Shown: piece by piece, positions 43,201 through 58,200 of the stretch | Position numbering within the stretch: position 1 is the first letter of the stretch | How the letters are laid out: each line of letters begins with the position of its first letter | NCBI RefSeq assembly: GCF_018691265.1 | Contig: NW_024881322.1 | Coordinates: 8,359,989-8,423,988, forward strand | From: Tyto alba | Lineage: Eukaryota; Chordata; Aves; Strigiformes; Tytonidae | Length of the DNA stretch: 64,000 bases | Reading direction: 5' to 3' | Translations under genes and position numbers: made by a program | Notes under the pieces: model-generated | Databases searched by the model: none | What the model was told of the DNA's origin: nothing | The model's input: the letters and a program-made list of their open reading frames with translations, nothing else

Positions 43201-46200
43201 ATCAGTGTATAAATAATTATAATAACACATTACAACATTTGGGATTAAGTTCCAGCATAAATCACACAGTTTCCATCATATTTTCAGTAACATGCAAGGA
43301 AAAATAGAATCAAAGATAAGTGGTTACTTATAACATATCTGGTGAGGTGTTTCTGCACTCTAAAAGTGATGTATTTTTAAGCTGTTGAGCTACACTCTTT
43401 TTGCCTTCTGTTCAAACCTGAATGTTCTCTGTCAGGAAATGGAAAATTTTCCATAAAAGCCTGTGATCAGAAACTTGAACTACAGGCAAAAATTTGAGAG
43501 TTTATCTTATTCTGTAATTTACTTGAAGATCTCTGTAACTGTGATCACCGAACTGAAAGTCTAGTTCTAATAATTGTCACAGCAGTTTGTCCCTTATTTT
43601 GTTAGATGTTTATATTCTGGTTCTGTTAATGTATAGTATATACTAATTGTTTATGACATTGTTTTAATGTCAAAGAAGGGACTTCTACACGCTTAACACT
43701 GCCTGGATTACTTCAGAGGTAGAACCGCTTACATTGACAACTTGGATTAATTTAAACTGCCTAGGACTTTGTCTCAGTACAAATTAATCTTTCCATTGAT
43801 AAGCCTGCTTGGACAGTTACATTTTTTTATATTCTGTGTTGTCATCCTTAAAGTTATGGCTATGCCAAAAGCATTCTCACTGAAGCTGAAACTCTTGAAG
43901 AAAATGGTTTGGATGTTCTGCCTGAGTTGATTAAAAACCCCAAACAAACCAAAAAACCCCTTTTGAGTGGTTTGAAGAGGAACTGTCTATATGCTGCAGT
44001 TGGAACAGCTGAAATCTGGAAAGTTACACAATGGTGTTACAAGAATTCCTACTCCCCTAAAATCTTCAGTATTGAAATGGTAGTTGTGAGCAGCAGTGTT
44101 TGCTTGGTATCCACCATAATTATATAGACATCTTCTTAGCACTGACTTCAAAGTCTATTCCCTTTTTTCTTGCCCTTTACTCTTCATTTTTCTGTTTCAT
44201 CAGAGATCTCTTTTCTAAGACCTTCCTTGTACCTTCACATCTCACTTGTGAAAGAACTTTCATGAGCAGTGTGTCTTATGTTTATAAATTATCCATGCTA
44301 TGAATTTGTCACTTTTTGATGCTTCTTGAGGTGCGTTATATTTTTTTTTTCTCTTTCTCTTTCCCCCCCATAATTCAGGTAACTGTGTGGGGAGCAAGCC
44401 CATAGGAATGTGGTTCCTACACAGAGTTCCTGTTAGTCAAAATGCCTCATATGAAAGGAATTTTTTTCCTGTTGGCAGGTATTTGAGCCTGTAAAGGCAA
44501 GGGACTTAATACTCCTCCACCAAAATGGTGGGTTATGTTTGTCTGAATCATCTGAAATAACTTGTTCAGAAAGTAGCAGAAAGTCACTTTTTAAGGGCCT
44601 ATCACAATTCGTATTTGTTTTTCTTTGCCTGAATTATCCTGTCTCCACATGCTTGACCATAAAAGGTCCGTGAAGTAGATTAAAATATTTAACTACTTTT
44701 CTATTTATTTGACACTAACTCACTTGGCAAAGATGTCCCTAAGAGTACCATGTTTTAATATATGATTGATTGTGCCAAGTATTACTCTGACCTGGCTGGC
44801 CTGAGACTAGAATATTATGTTAAGGTGCATTCAGTCTGAAGCAAAACAGCTTGTGTTGCTAGCTTCAGATGTTTCCATCACTAACATCTGAAATGCCACT
44901 GTGGGTTGATTTAAAACCATATAGATAGAGCATTATAGCTTGAATGTGGGTTTAGGAAAGGGATTTCTGTTTTCATCACTTCCAAGCTACTAACCTGGTT
45001 TTGCAGTAGGAAAGCATGAAGCCTTTAAATCAGGAACTTTGTTTCATCTGAGCATTTTAAAAGTTCAGTAGTCTTAATTTTACTACTTGGTTTTCTTTGT
45101 ATGTAGCCTTCAAGTTATATCTGATAAGCCTGTAAATGCTAAAATGTAGCCTGACTTTTTTCTTTTAAACTGAAATACACTGCAAGCTTCCTCAAATATC
45201 TCCATTTTTTCAAGTCAGTATTTCATGATGTCCCTAATTTTGGTTCTTTGTGCTTATGTCTATCCATCAAAAAAATTAAGGCTGGTGGTATCTATATGGA
45301 AAAAAAATGGTGCTTTCGCGTGGAATTTATCATCAGTGACAGTTCTAATAGTAAACCAGTCTTCTCTTAGGGTTTAGGGGATGTGTTGTGGGAAAGGTAT
45401 TTCCTCCATGTTTAATCTGTTGGAGACTCTTACTAATTTAGGCATCAATTCATCAGTGAACTTCAAGTTTAAATGAAAGATATTTTCACCTTCAGCTACA
45501 TTGGAATTTGATTAGAAATGCCCAAAAGAAAAAACTTGAGAGCCACCTGTAGTGCTTGTCTGTAGGTAATTGGATGCTTTGAATATGTGATACCTCTTGC
45601 TTTTAGGAGGTACATCTGGGAATTAGAATACAGAAATCAAATTTATTTTATAAGAATACTGTATCTGTGAGCAGAAGGACTGTTCTTCATAGAAGAAAGA
45701 TTCTTGAAGCAAATAACCCGCAAAATGACTTACATGGCTTATAAAATATGAAGTTCCTTTTATTACAAGAGGTTGAGAGGTATGGAGAGGTAAGTTTGGT
45801 GAAAATTAGTAGAATATTTGCTTTCATTTATTTGACAGATAAATATAATTTTACTTAATAATAGAACAGCATGTTTTCTGAAGAGGAAATAGAAAGCAGT
45901 CTGGAAAGGTTTTTTTTTTGTTCAGAAGTAATTTATCACCTTTAAACAATAAGAATTTCTGAGTTTCTTAAAATAATAAATTTCCAGAACTCAACTTTTG
46001 AGTTAAGCTAGTAAATAGATTTTCATTATTTGAGATGGGGAAAATGTAATTTTATTTTTTAAACAAAAGTAACTGTTGAAATACCAGGAAATAAAAGTAG
46101 ACACTTTATATGTTCATGATGGCAAGCAGGGCTGCTTAGTAAGCTTTATCCACACCTCAGCTCCTTATGAACTTCAGGTCTGGCTTATAATGAGAAACGA

Positions 46201-49200
46201 TCCCATAAAAATATCACAGGGTTCCATGTCTTCACCACTGATTCTGTTTTGCTCAGTTTGCAATCAAAAAGTGATTTTTCTTTTTTTTTTTTTTTTCTGC
46301 TAATTGATACCACTACATCTCACTATAGTGTTTGAAATTTACTTAGGTAATTTTCTGTTGTTGCTTCTCCAAGTATGATCACTCAAGGCTTGACTGTAAG
46401 GGTCATGCTTGAACTCTAACATCCGTGTTGTGAACCACCAGCCCACTCAGATTGTATCACATAGTAATGTATTTATCAGCCATCTATTAAAGCCAGCTAC
46501 TCATAGGCTGTTGGCGTTCGTGTTTTAACTTATGCTGTTAGTATTTGCTTATGGGTTCTACTGAATTAGAGACTTAAAGTAATACAAAGTTGCATCGTAT
46601 AGTCTGAGATGCAGGAAATACTGCAGTTTACTGTATCACTTCAAAGTTACTGACTGAAGACGCTACGGGAGTATTCAATTTTCATACTATTTGTAAAACA
46701 GAATAAAGTAATTCAGTATATCTGATATTTCTAATGTTGTTCTTGTACGAGTCCTTCTTGCCCTTGCAGAAATAATGAAGCAGCAGAGACTATTTGACTA
46801 ATGAAGGTACTAAAAAATTTATTTTCTATGTAATCATGTGTTTGAATATTTGTATTGTCTCTTGTGGTGCTGATAGCCATGGCTACTGCACTTTCCTGTC
46901 TCTTGTAAGATCTCAACTTGTGTTGCAGTTACACAGGTGCATTATAAGAGAATATTTTACATATTTTAAAATACTTACAAGTTAGTTTTGGAGACAATGA
47001 CTTCTGGTTACTGAAACCATAGTCTCTTGTTATGTGCTGAGTTACCATTTTACTCCCAGCTGCTTCTTTCCTTTTTGCATCTTTCCTAATCAAAACGTGT
47101 AACATGCATAACATATGAACAATGTAAGATGTGTACAGTGTTGTTTACTGATCCAGTAATTTCCACCCTGTTTTTCTTGAAGGAAGTGATTTCTTGCTAC
47201 CTGTCTTTGACTTTTCTGTTTTGCCATATACTAGTACAGGCATGTGTCATTCATCCTCTATAACCAGAGATGACCGCTTAAGGATACTTACAGATCAAAC
47301 TGGGAAGTTTGGCTTGACAGTCTGATGTGCCACCTTTGAATTGCCAGTGTTATTGTTGACCTTGGCTATTTGAGGACCATATGAGCAACAACGAGTGTCT
47401 GCAAAAAACCCCCGATGCTTTAACCCTAGGTTTAAAAGAATATGAGAGGAAGGGTTGGGTGGTTTTTATGAGAGGAAGGGTTGGGTGGTTTTTATGGCTT
47501 ACTAGCTTCCTGTGCATTCCAGTAATCTGCTCCTGTCCAGTCTCTCCCCATTTGTCTGTAGGTTTACTGCAAGGCTGAGAAGCATTGCTTTGGTGACTGA
47601 CCAATGGCAACTGTCCCTACACCTGCACCTCCAGTGCAGTTTAAGCATAAGCCAAGTGATACGCACTGCTGCACTTCAGGATTGCTAATCAGTTTGCATT
47701 TTGAAGGGGAACACAATAGTGAAAGAGACATTTATTGTGTTTAAAATAATACTTTAAAACAATCCCATCTTTACCCCCAACACTAAACAATTAAGTATTT
47801 GATAGTTATTGGAGCATACATCCAATCACTTTTTGCCTTCTAGAAAAATGTTTAATACAATAATCCTTTTGGATTTTCTGATCTGTTAGTATTTCATAAT
47901 ATTAGAATGACTAGTCAGAAATATTTGGCTTGTGTACTTACTTCTCTAATGAGTTATAAGATCCCTGAAGACTGTTGTTCACTGGCTTCATAGAACCAAG
48001 ACTTGTCTTCTGCATGAGCAATACTTTGAGCCTGACGTAGTTAACATGCTTATAACTTCATGGCACTTTATAAGTTTACATGTGAAGTCTCTGATTCAGC
48101 AACCTGTCTCTATAAAGAAGAGAATGTAAGCTAGTGTTTAAATTCTTGTTTTGACACAGGGTTAATTCCCAGATTTGAACTCATATGTAGCCCAACAGAC
48201 TGATGACTTTAATTTAAAGGAGGTCTGTGAATCAAAAGATTGGAGTTCAGAATTCTCGTGTATAGCCATTGGTTGAAAATGTGCTTCATGAAGTTTTAGC
48301 TTCCAATATTTTTTAAAGGTAATTAAAATCTGTGATTAATTTGCAAGTGAGAAAATGTTGTCCTGGTCCAAATATGAACTTGAAATTAAAACTTGTTCTC
48401 TGGCACAGAATCATAGTATATTGGGTGGTTAGATGAATGTACTTTGTGTAGCTGTGCTCTTCAAACAGTAGAAAGGCAACAGGAACTGAATTTAACTGGA
48501 AAAAATATGAAAAATTATTGTAGGTGAATGAAGTATATAAGGTGTAAAAGTGCAATCACATATAGGGTAATAGTGGGTGGAGTCAAAATAAACCCCTCTC
48601 ACTGAATTTTTTAGCTATCCAGATGCTTGAAAATACTTTGTTCTTCCTTCCAGCCCGTCTGTTATTCCTTATTATAACTGACATCACCACAGCTACCACA
48701 ACTGTTAAAGAATCACCATATAAAAATGGCAAAACTTATATGTAAAACCAGCGAAACTTAGCACTTGTTACATAGTTTTATGGAAAGAAAACTGCAGGAA
48801 TCAAACTTTACAGTTTGCTGAAAGATTTTTCCTTTTTCTGCATAGTAGTACTGTAATAGCAGCAATGCCAGTTATGACACATAGTATGAACTGTTCAGTT
48901 ATATACATGTATATATATAAATTTTTATTTTATCTGAGAAGCTAAATGCAGAGAATTCTAGAATCTTTCTACTTAAACATAATTGCATTTTGAATAAATG
49001 TTTTTAAGAAAAAAAAGTTACATTTGTTTTTAACACTAAATTGCCACTGGATTGTCCAGAGATGGCAGTACAAAATATTACCCTTTTTAAAGGTCTTTTG
49101 AGGTCATAATTTTAATGTGTGTATCTTAGCCACAAAATATGAATGTGATTGTATTTCTTTTACCTTAGTAGGATTCTGATCCTGCAAAAGACACAGCTGT

Positions 49201-52200
49201 GTCAAATATTATGGCCAGAGTGATTCATGACTGAGCTTTCTAGCAAGTTAGTTTTGAATGGTCTTTACTGTATGATATTAAGCATATGCCTGAATTGCCA
49301 GTTCTCCTAATTTTATTGCATGTCACTTACTTGCTTTTTCAAAAAGTCTACTTTTTACAGTCATATGGTTTTGTAAGGGTTTCAACTTACTTCAGAATAA
49401 CACTTAAAGTATTCCACCCTCATGATTCTAGAGAAAGCCTTAAAAGTGGAAATTCAAACTGCTCAAGAACAAGAAGGCAAGCAACTGCCCCTCTTGTATT
49501 TAAAATACAGTACTTGCTTTTGAGAAAATAGCATGGGATTTTTGACTAGCCTGCAATTTCTCTGTTCCTGTTCATGCTGTGATATTAGAATGTAACTGTA
49601 TCAGGCTCTTAACTCAGTCTTGGAGTTTGGCATTGAGCAGTGGGCTGGAGTTTATGGATGTGTTGTGAGACTTGCTCTGTCCATGGAAGTGTTGGACATC
49701 TTGTTTGAAAAGTTATTATGAACAGTCTAAAGTTATTGATTTTGAAGGTCTTGATTATTATGCTATTAACATGAAAGACATTTTTTCATATGAGGACCAG
49801 CACTTGGGACATATATATTAAGCTATGGAGATGAGGGCCAGCTAGCAGTGCAAAGTGCCAGGGATACTTTTAAAGAGCAGCTTTGCTCTTTACAAAACAG
49901 GGTGAAGGGACAAGGATAAGTATTGTCAAAAGTAATAGCATATCCTCTTTTTCCTGCCTGAAATGCTGGTGAATTTTGAAGCTTGCAGGCACATTGCTGT
50001 CAAACTGAGGAGAAAGAGATGGAAATTAATATGAGTTCAGTGTTTTAAAAGTTATGTAATTATTCAATCCTATCAGAATAAATCTGTGGTAAAGACCCAT
50101 CATGGTTATTCTTGTTAGCCTCTTTGTACTCTGTGGGTAGTCTAATTTTCCTTTCGTACTGTCTAATAAGTAGGGTGTAGGGTGTATGAAGCCAACAGTT
50201 AAGAATAAGATTTATCTAAGCAATAGACTTACTAGAGTGTAGATTTTTATTAGTATAAGACCTTGCATCTCTTTATTGTTGGAAGCAGAGATTCTAGGGA
50301 CCTCTCCAGCTTGCCTGGAGTGAAATGGACTCTAACCATTATCTTGAAGTGGGAGAAGGGAAGGTTTAGGTGAAGGATAAACTTTTGAGGGCCTCCAGAT
50401 CCTGTATTTACTATGCAGTAGCTGCTACCTTTTGTAGCCTTTGAGCCTTTAGAAGCTGCTATATACTTGTCTGCTGGTGAGAGAGTCTGGCCTTGAAATG
50501 TTGTTTAATCTTCAGGCAAAGGAGGCGCAGATGAAGAAATATGTACTTCTTGATGTAGCTCTAAGAGGGAATAAAGCATGGACATGTTTTAGGTGTGTCA
50601 CAGCTGGTCTTCATTTCTTTCTTACTGCTAACACTGGTACTGTTACAAATGAAATCACAATGTAATTTCTCTTGTTTGTTATTATTTGGAGCTCTGACTT
50701 GGAAGCTGCACTCCTATTTAAAGTAATCAGGTTTTCTTATCAGTCCTTACATTCATTTTCAATTCAGATAATGCCACTAAGTGTCTTAGTTATGGAACTG
50801 TGATAATAAGAAATGCAGTGTGGAAGTTATGAACTTTTCCTTGAATATATTATACTTCAGAGCTCTTTACATTTTTTTGCCTAAAGCGAGGTCATATATT
50901 TCTGGAGGCCTGTGTGATCACTATGAATATTCCAGTTTTATTCTACTTTGTGACAAATACTAATTTAAATTGAAATCTGCATTTTGTATAGCTGGCTACT
51001 TTATTTTCTAATAAAATCGTCACTGCTTTTGAAATAGTTTTGATTTTATATTTAAAAAACCAAAAGACTAAGTTGGTTAATCCTTCAGATAAAAATTAAT
51101 GTTACGTGTAATTTGTGGCATGAACTTATGTTGCATGTCTAGCCTGCCTAAAGCCAGTATGTGTGTGCCCTGCCTGAAGGAACCAGAAGATGATGTTGTC
51201 CATGGATGTCCATCCCTCTGCATGTTAAATCTTAACCTTGTAAGGTTCCCTTACATTTAAACTGTCAAGCTATTATACTAACCTGTAAAAAAAAAAAAAA
51301 AAAAAAAAAGCCAAAACCCCCAAACCTGCTCCATTTAATGTGCTATGGTATCTCTTAGGTCTCTCCTGTGCAAAAGCTGTACTGCTTGGCTTGCCCTCTC
51401 AAGGCTTGTTGTGCTGCCCCGCAGGTGGCAGCAGTGGTCTGGCAGAAAAGACCCTCACCCAAACTGCTGAGAGCAGTGTTGGTTTTTAACTTGGTAGTAA
51501 AAGTAAGAACAATTAATTTCCACTGCTTGTTTCATTTTGTTGTTTGGTCGAAGATGCTCCCTTTTATTTGGTCGTAGGATGGTATTTGTCCTTTTAAGCA
51601 AAGAGTTTCTTTAGAAGAGAAAACTGCACAAGCCAGAGGCTTGTCTGAATTGGTCATGCAGTAAGGCACTCATCTGCTGTTTTGCTGTGTGATGTCAGTA
51701 TGGAAAGGTACTACTGAAAATATCTTCACCCCCGAGTAGAGACTGAAAGTACTCTATAAGACCTGCAAGCAGGTGAATCCTTCAGACATTAAAAATGGTA
51801 ACACTGGCAAATTCAGGTTTTATTTAGTTCCGACTCTCAGTGGCTTTCAGTGCTTGAAAGAGGGGATGGGTGTTGACCTGTTGTTAAAGTCACAACTTTT
51901 CTTTTTTTAACTGCTTTTCCACATGTTATCAAGATGAAGTAATGTTTCATTTCCCTCTTCCTCTTACATGTATTTCGTATTTTTAACAACTGGATTTGTG
52001 TCTGGTATTCTGTTAAGATCAGCAATCCTAAACTATCATACAAATGAGAAAGATGAAGAATTCTCTTCTGTAAAGCATCAGTACAAATTGTTTACCACTT
52101 AATGATATTCAATATAATTAAATATTTTTTAACAATTATAACTGAACACTATATTTACATTATATGTTTGCGTGCCCTCTGCAGAGTGTGTAAAGCCTGC

Positions 52201-55200
52201 TAAATACATAATATAAATAGCCTTAAAAGAATTTTAGTTTCTGAGAGCAGATTGTCTGCTTTCATGTGTAATAGCAGAATGGGGAAGTCTTACACATACA
52301 AGTATCACTTCTGGTGTAAAGTTGAACGAAGGTTTTTTTAATGAGGAAAGGGTTTTCAAAGGAACCTGAAAGTGCTTCACAGATACCCAAAACCAGTTAA
52401 AAATCGGTTGTGTCTGGCACCAAGTGGCACCAGGTATACTTTAAATGTTCAGCGGAAAGTCTGATTTTGGAGGGTGTGTTTAATAAGAGTAAGATGGGCT
52501 TTCGACTTTTACTGCCATTAGTTCATGCTAGAAAATTCTTATAGTTTATTGCTCCTAGTCTGATCTTCCTTCAGCATTTTATGAAATACTTCACACAGTT
52601 ACAGCTGAAATGACATTGAAATGGTGGTGAAACTTAGAACAATTTGGGTTTTCAAAAGCGCTAAATTAAAAATGCTCTTGTAGTTATGTTCTTGCCTACA
52701 ATTACTTCAGATGATGATAAAATGAGGAGAGAATTGGATTCGAAATGCTTGAGCACAATTTAGGAATTAGTTTCCTAATTTAGTAGTTTTTAAATAATAC
52801 ATTATCAATAAGGGACTGAGAGTAGTATTGCAGAGCATCTTGTTTTCTAAAATGATTGGTATGAGTAATATCAATTAAGACTACTTTTGAAATTGAAATA
52901 GAAGTTTTATGTGCTATTATAAATATCAATAATTAAAGCTGGAAATTGTGTCAGTAACCAGACCTTGTCCTAAAAGTTGTCCAAGGCTTAGCTTGTGTCA
53001 TTCTAGTAGAACTCAGAATTACAGATTCAACTTCTATGTCAATTGAGTGATCGATTCAGTATTATATAACTGGAAACATGCAGAGCATTTTAATTTCTTC
53101 AAAAACTATGTTGTGAGCAATTTGTTTAGTAAGAGAAGACCTACAAAAAGCATATGCTGTTATTATTACCCAGAATCCAATAAAAGATAGTTTTTCAAAT
53201 TATTACCATATGTGTGTAGGAGTTGCTTTGTACTATAAAGTTATTTTAGATACCAGAATAATTTGTTTCATACTTTGAGTTCCTCACTGTTAAAGTGTCC
53301 CCTTAGATTTGCTATTACTTTGACTATTGTGTGATATATAGTAAAAGAAATAGTTTACAATAAAAGAAATTTAACAAGTAATTGAAATTCCAGATTGTGT
53401 GCAAAATGTGCCAAATGAAGTAATGGTATTTGCAGGGATATTGTATGAGTGCAGTAGCTGTGGGGAAACTACTATAAAACTGTTAAATATGCTCCCCCTT
53501 CCCCTGCTGTCTTTAACCACTGTTATAAAAGCTTGAGAAAATAAAGCAGTTTTGACTGGCTAACAAACATTCCAACTGAGAAAATAATGCATTATAAATC
53601 ATATGTTATAACTGGTTACCCATATTTTTCTTATTGTTTCTATTGATGTACAAATTCATGGACGCCTTTAACGTGGAAAGATTACCGAAAAAGGCTTTTT
53701 TATATTTGTATATGTTTCATGTTAAACAGCCTTCTTAGGACCCAGCAGAACAGTAACTGAAGCAAAGGAAAAGTGTAATTTGTAATGCTGTTTTCTTAAA
53801 CCAATGCTTTTGTCTCTGAGCTAGTGCAGACTTAAAGGATGTCTTGACTAACAGGAAAGTTGGTTGAAATTAGTTTATTTTAAGATGGAGTTTTTGAATG
53901 TGCATTCTCTAATGCTGACATAAAAGTTAAGAAAAGCATGATTTATATAGGAAAATCACCTACTTGATTTGAGTTGATTTTGTTTGATAGACTGATTACC
54001 TGCAGATGACTGCCAACTTAAAGGTACATAGGAAGGACTGTATTTAGAAACCACTTTTGAATGTATTATACTTCAGTAGTATATCATCAAAGATATATTG
54101 CTAACGATGCAGCTATACTTCTTTGTGCCCTTTTGATTTACATTCAGATGTCCTCATGGATCTTTCCTTCTTAGTTTAACAGATTCATAGCCTCAGGAAA
54201 GAAATTTTAAGATGGTCCAAATACATTGCTGGAGAATTTTAGAAATAGTCTTGTTTTCATGTGTCAATTTTCTTCAGTTGTGGAACACTCTCATGATGCT
54301 GTTTCTCCTGTCCCATTTTTTTTTTTTTAGCAACTTCATTTTTTGCTGTAATTAAACAGCAAAGTGTCAGGCAGTATATTTGGTAGCATGGTAGCATCTG
54401 CTTCAACAATATCCCTTTTTTTAAAAACTTTGCTGCACCCATGGCCAGTATTACAATATTCTTTGCAAACACTTGTCAGTCATTAAGCAAAGTCCTATAT
54501 GTTAAGTGTTATTTGCATACCTTACTAAGACTGTGTTATGGTCTAAGTATTCACATTATGTTTTTCGTATACAAATCTCAGGGTTAGCCCAATGTATTTG
54601 TTCCATGTGCCATCCAGAATTCTGTAAATGTAGCACAGATGTGTGTTGTACAGAGCTTTATGGACATAAGAAAACTAGGATGAGCACTTCTGCATGTAAT
54701 TCCAACAACAGACCCAGACTTAAGCAAGAAAACCAACTATAGTTGGCAACAAATATTCAAGCACCTAGAGAAACAAGGACTCATGCTTAGTTCCACTTCC
54801 ACCCATTTTGGATTGAGAGTTTACAATTTGTCAAAAATAACAGATGCAAACCCCAAGCTTACAGGTCACAAAGAGGCCATCACATTCACAGGATGGATGC
54901 TACCACAGGTACTGCATCTCTAAGTTGAAAATCAGTATTAAGAGTTCTACTTCCTTTTCTTAAGCTTACTGTTGGTGGAAACTTGTCATCTCCAGCCTTA
55001 TGGTGCTCAAAGGCAGCTTCCTATTACAGTTTGCTTAATTTTTCTAGTAAATGTTAATATACTTTAAAAATTGTGGTGATAGCTGGAAGCTTTTCTGTGG
55101 CAATGGGAATAGTAGTCCCAAAAGAGAAGACTGTTTTTACGATGAGCTTATATAATAGTTAAGGGGAACACTGTGTTTGAGCCCTATTATGTGTGTTGTG

Positions 55201-58200
55201 TTCCAGAAGGCAGTTCAGATTTGTATGTTCTATCTGCAGCAAAGGACTAACTGTGAGGCTACCAGTTGTCCAAAAGAAAACCCAGCCAGTTTCCATGCAT
55301 TCATAGTCCAACCAGGAGTTATATTTAATTCAATGAGTAAAAATTACTTTCTGTAGCAAGAGAAAGCTCAAACTTATCTGCAGCAACTACTTATTTGTTT
55401 AGTGCCTAGTGGGGTCTTCATTTCTCTGTGCATTTATAATATAACTGTACAGAGTTCAGATGATCTCAATTACAGCATAGTTTTTCCAGAATATTTGATT
55501 GATGTTGTGAAACCAAGACTGGGATTGTGGTCTTAATGTTCTGTAAAAAGGCATTTTGGACTGTCCAACTGGACTATTGGTTATCAAAATTAATCTGTGA
55601 CACCTGTTTGCCTTGATAATTACTATTACCCTGGAACATTTGGGGATGAAGTTTCCTATTTGTGTGTACTGGAGCCATGCTACAAGACAACATAGGAATC
55701 AGAGATGATTCAATTTTTAATACGGCTACCTGATTTTTAATGAGTATTGTACTAGAGGAGGTGCTTGAAAGGTATGAATGTATGTAAGTTAAAAGAATTT
55801 TTGTTGATTTTTTTATTAATTATAGCTTGAACACTTATATAAATGAAATATTTTACTTGGGCTTAATTAGTGGGATAATGTATTAGGCTTTCTTATCAAA
55901 ATTAAATTTTATATCTAAGAATTAAATTTTTTCTCTTTGCTTTATATGACAGTTCTATTTGCAAAGGCAGTGTCTGCTATAAGATATTCTCAGTATGGAA
56001 TAAGAGCAAATCATTGGCATGAACGTGTCAACTCATGATTATGAAAATAAATACAAACATTTAATTTAATTAAGAGTCAGCATTTTAAAAAATAAAATTA
56101 ACTTCTCCTAACTTTTGCTGTTAACTTCTATGCTAGTCCTTACTGTTCGGTTCTTCTTCTGTTTAGGAATACCCTTCAAGTTAAGCAAACTGTTGGCATT
56201 GCTCACTGTTGTCTCATTATTTGTTAAATACTTCCCTAAATTTTGCATTTTCATGGTACATGATCAGATCACAAAATGAGTGAGACTTCTGTAAGAGTAA
56301 GTTCAATGAAGTACTGTTCCTCAAGAGAAAAGAGACTATAGTGTAGCCAGTAAAACACTCCTTTGTACTGATCCAAAGCAGTGTAAGGGGAATGTTCCGG
56401 ATCCATGTGGCTTCCTTTCAGAAATGTACTGCAGGGAAGAGCCAGACAGGGTCTGAAGCCAGCACAGTAGCTGTAATAGCAGCCAAAGAATGGGTTAGGG
56501 GAGCTACTGATACCATCAAAGTCCTAATGCTGTCTTCACTGTGAGCGTGTTCCATCTGTTAGTGATTTCTTCTAAAGCATCCTTTCCCTTCCCTTACTTG
56601 GTGTTCCATTTAGCTAGTTCCTCTTTCTGCATCCCAACCTAAATATCCATACTTCAAAAAACCTTAAGTAACAATTTGTGAATAAAGGAAGGTTACAACT
56701 GTACTGCCTACTTGGCTTGTTTGTTCTGAACCTTTCCTTTACCTGTCTTCATTATACAGATTCTGAGATACTTGGGTGATGTTTTAGTCATCTATCTAGC
56801 ACAGATTGGTACTTAGATATGGTTGCAATCAGTGGGAGTAATACTAAAACATGCATCTGAATTGAAGAAGAAATGTTGTTTTATTTTGGTCAGAGAATCT
56901 AATTAAAACCAGGAAGTTCTATTATATTTGTAGATAGAACAGTAGAAGCAGCATAAATTCAATGTTATTGCTTCTGTGATTCTTCCCAATTTCTTAATGA
57001 GCTTTTTTTTATTTTTTTTTTTTTTTTTATGCAGAGACTTAAAGGGTGTTATAGTCACTCTGAGTGACAGTGGGCATCTTCAGTGTTCCTACCTTGGAAC
57101 TGATCCTTCACTCTTCCAGGCTCCTCAGGTTGATTCCAGGGAAATAAACTATGAAGAATTTGATGCTGAAATGAAAGAGCTTCAGAAAATCATCAAGGAG
57201 GCCACAAAAACACAAGGTATTCTTCTCCCTTTTCTATAGGCATATGTAATTCTAAGCACCTGACTTTTCTTTTGACACTTTAAAATATTTCAGTTTATTT
57301 TCATACTTTAATCGTAATTACATTTATGTAGGAAATTTAATTATTTCTGTAATTATTTGGTTGTGATAGACAGACAAAATTGTCAAATACTTATAAAGAA
57401 GGACCGTGGTAAAAACCAATGGAATTTCCCCACATCTGTATGCATAAGTAACCAATTACTGAATTTGTAAAATTTAAAAATGTAATAAATGTCATAAATT
57501 TAAAAATGTAAAAATTTCTGTAGGAAATGTAATGCTTAATTTAGTTTAGGTTTTAATAAGAAATATGCAAACATAATCCTAGACTGTAGGGTCCTTGGAT
57601 ACAGAGTTTTTTCTTTGTGTTTTCATAATGCCTGTTATAACATTAAAGATGTTTACATCAGGTTGCACATAATTCTCACTAGTGCAAGGGTTCAGAGGAA
57701 AAACTGACAGTGCATGTACTACCCAAATGCAAGAAAGCTTAAAGAATTTCCCAGCAACGCTCTGATAGACTTCAGAGAGAGCAAAAGTATTGCCAAATTC
57801 TGTTTTAGTATTACAAATAATAATATTATTACAAATAATAATAAGCAAATAATTGCATCTTAAGTTATGCAATTAACAAAGAATGACTTTGGTTAAAGCG
57901 ACTTTTCTGTTGCTTTAACTTTTTTCAAAAGTGGTTGTATTTGAAGAACGTAATGAGAGATATCAAAACCCAAAAAACTGATCAAGATAAATTCTGGTAT
58001 TTACATACGTTTCTAATAATTTGCATTGATTTTGTTCAAGTAAGGGCACATAATTTCTACAGAGATCCTTCAAAGTTTATGTTTTCATAACTGAGCTTTT
58101 AAACAGTGTATCTGACTTGCATAAGGAATTGGAAGCATGTGATTTACAGGAAACTATGGATAAATCTTAGATGAATAGGAAGAACCAATTAAAACCTTTT

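Larger units (their letters stand above)
40913..57034 (+). other. BBS9: BBS9 intron 9 (16.1 kb)
   Basis: AT-rich intron without a recognised exon, RNA gene or LINE/LTR copy. Items seen: a short GC-richer patch at about 41565-41712, a T22 run at 42576-42597, an exact 26-bp tandem duplication at 47441-47492, and an A23 run at 51287-51309. Open frames up to about 85 codons are scattered on both strands and resemble nothing I know. Confidence 0.8.

Noticed and set aside
48405..48440. AGAATCATAGTAT string as an antisense CR1 3' end
   Set aside because: Only a short resemblance; the sequence beyond it does not continue as CR1.
51287..51309. A23 run as the tail of a processed pseudogene
   Set aside because: No cDNA-like body or flanking duplication was recognised upstream.
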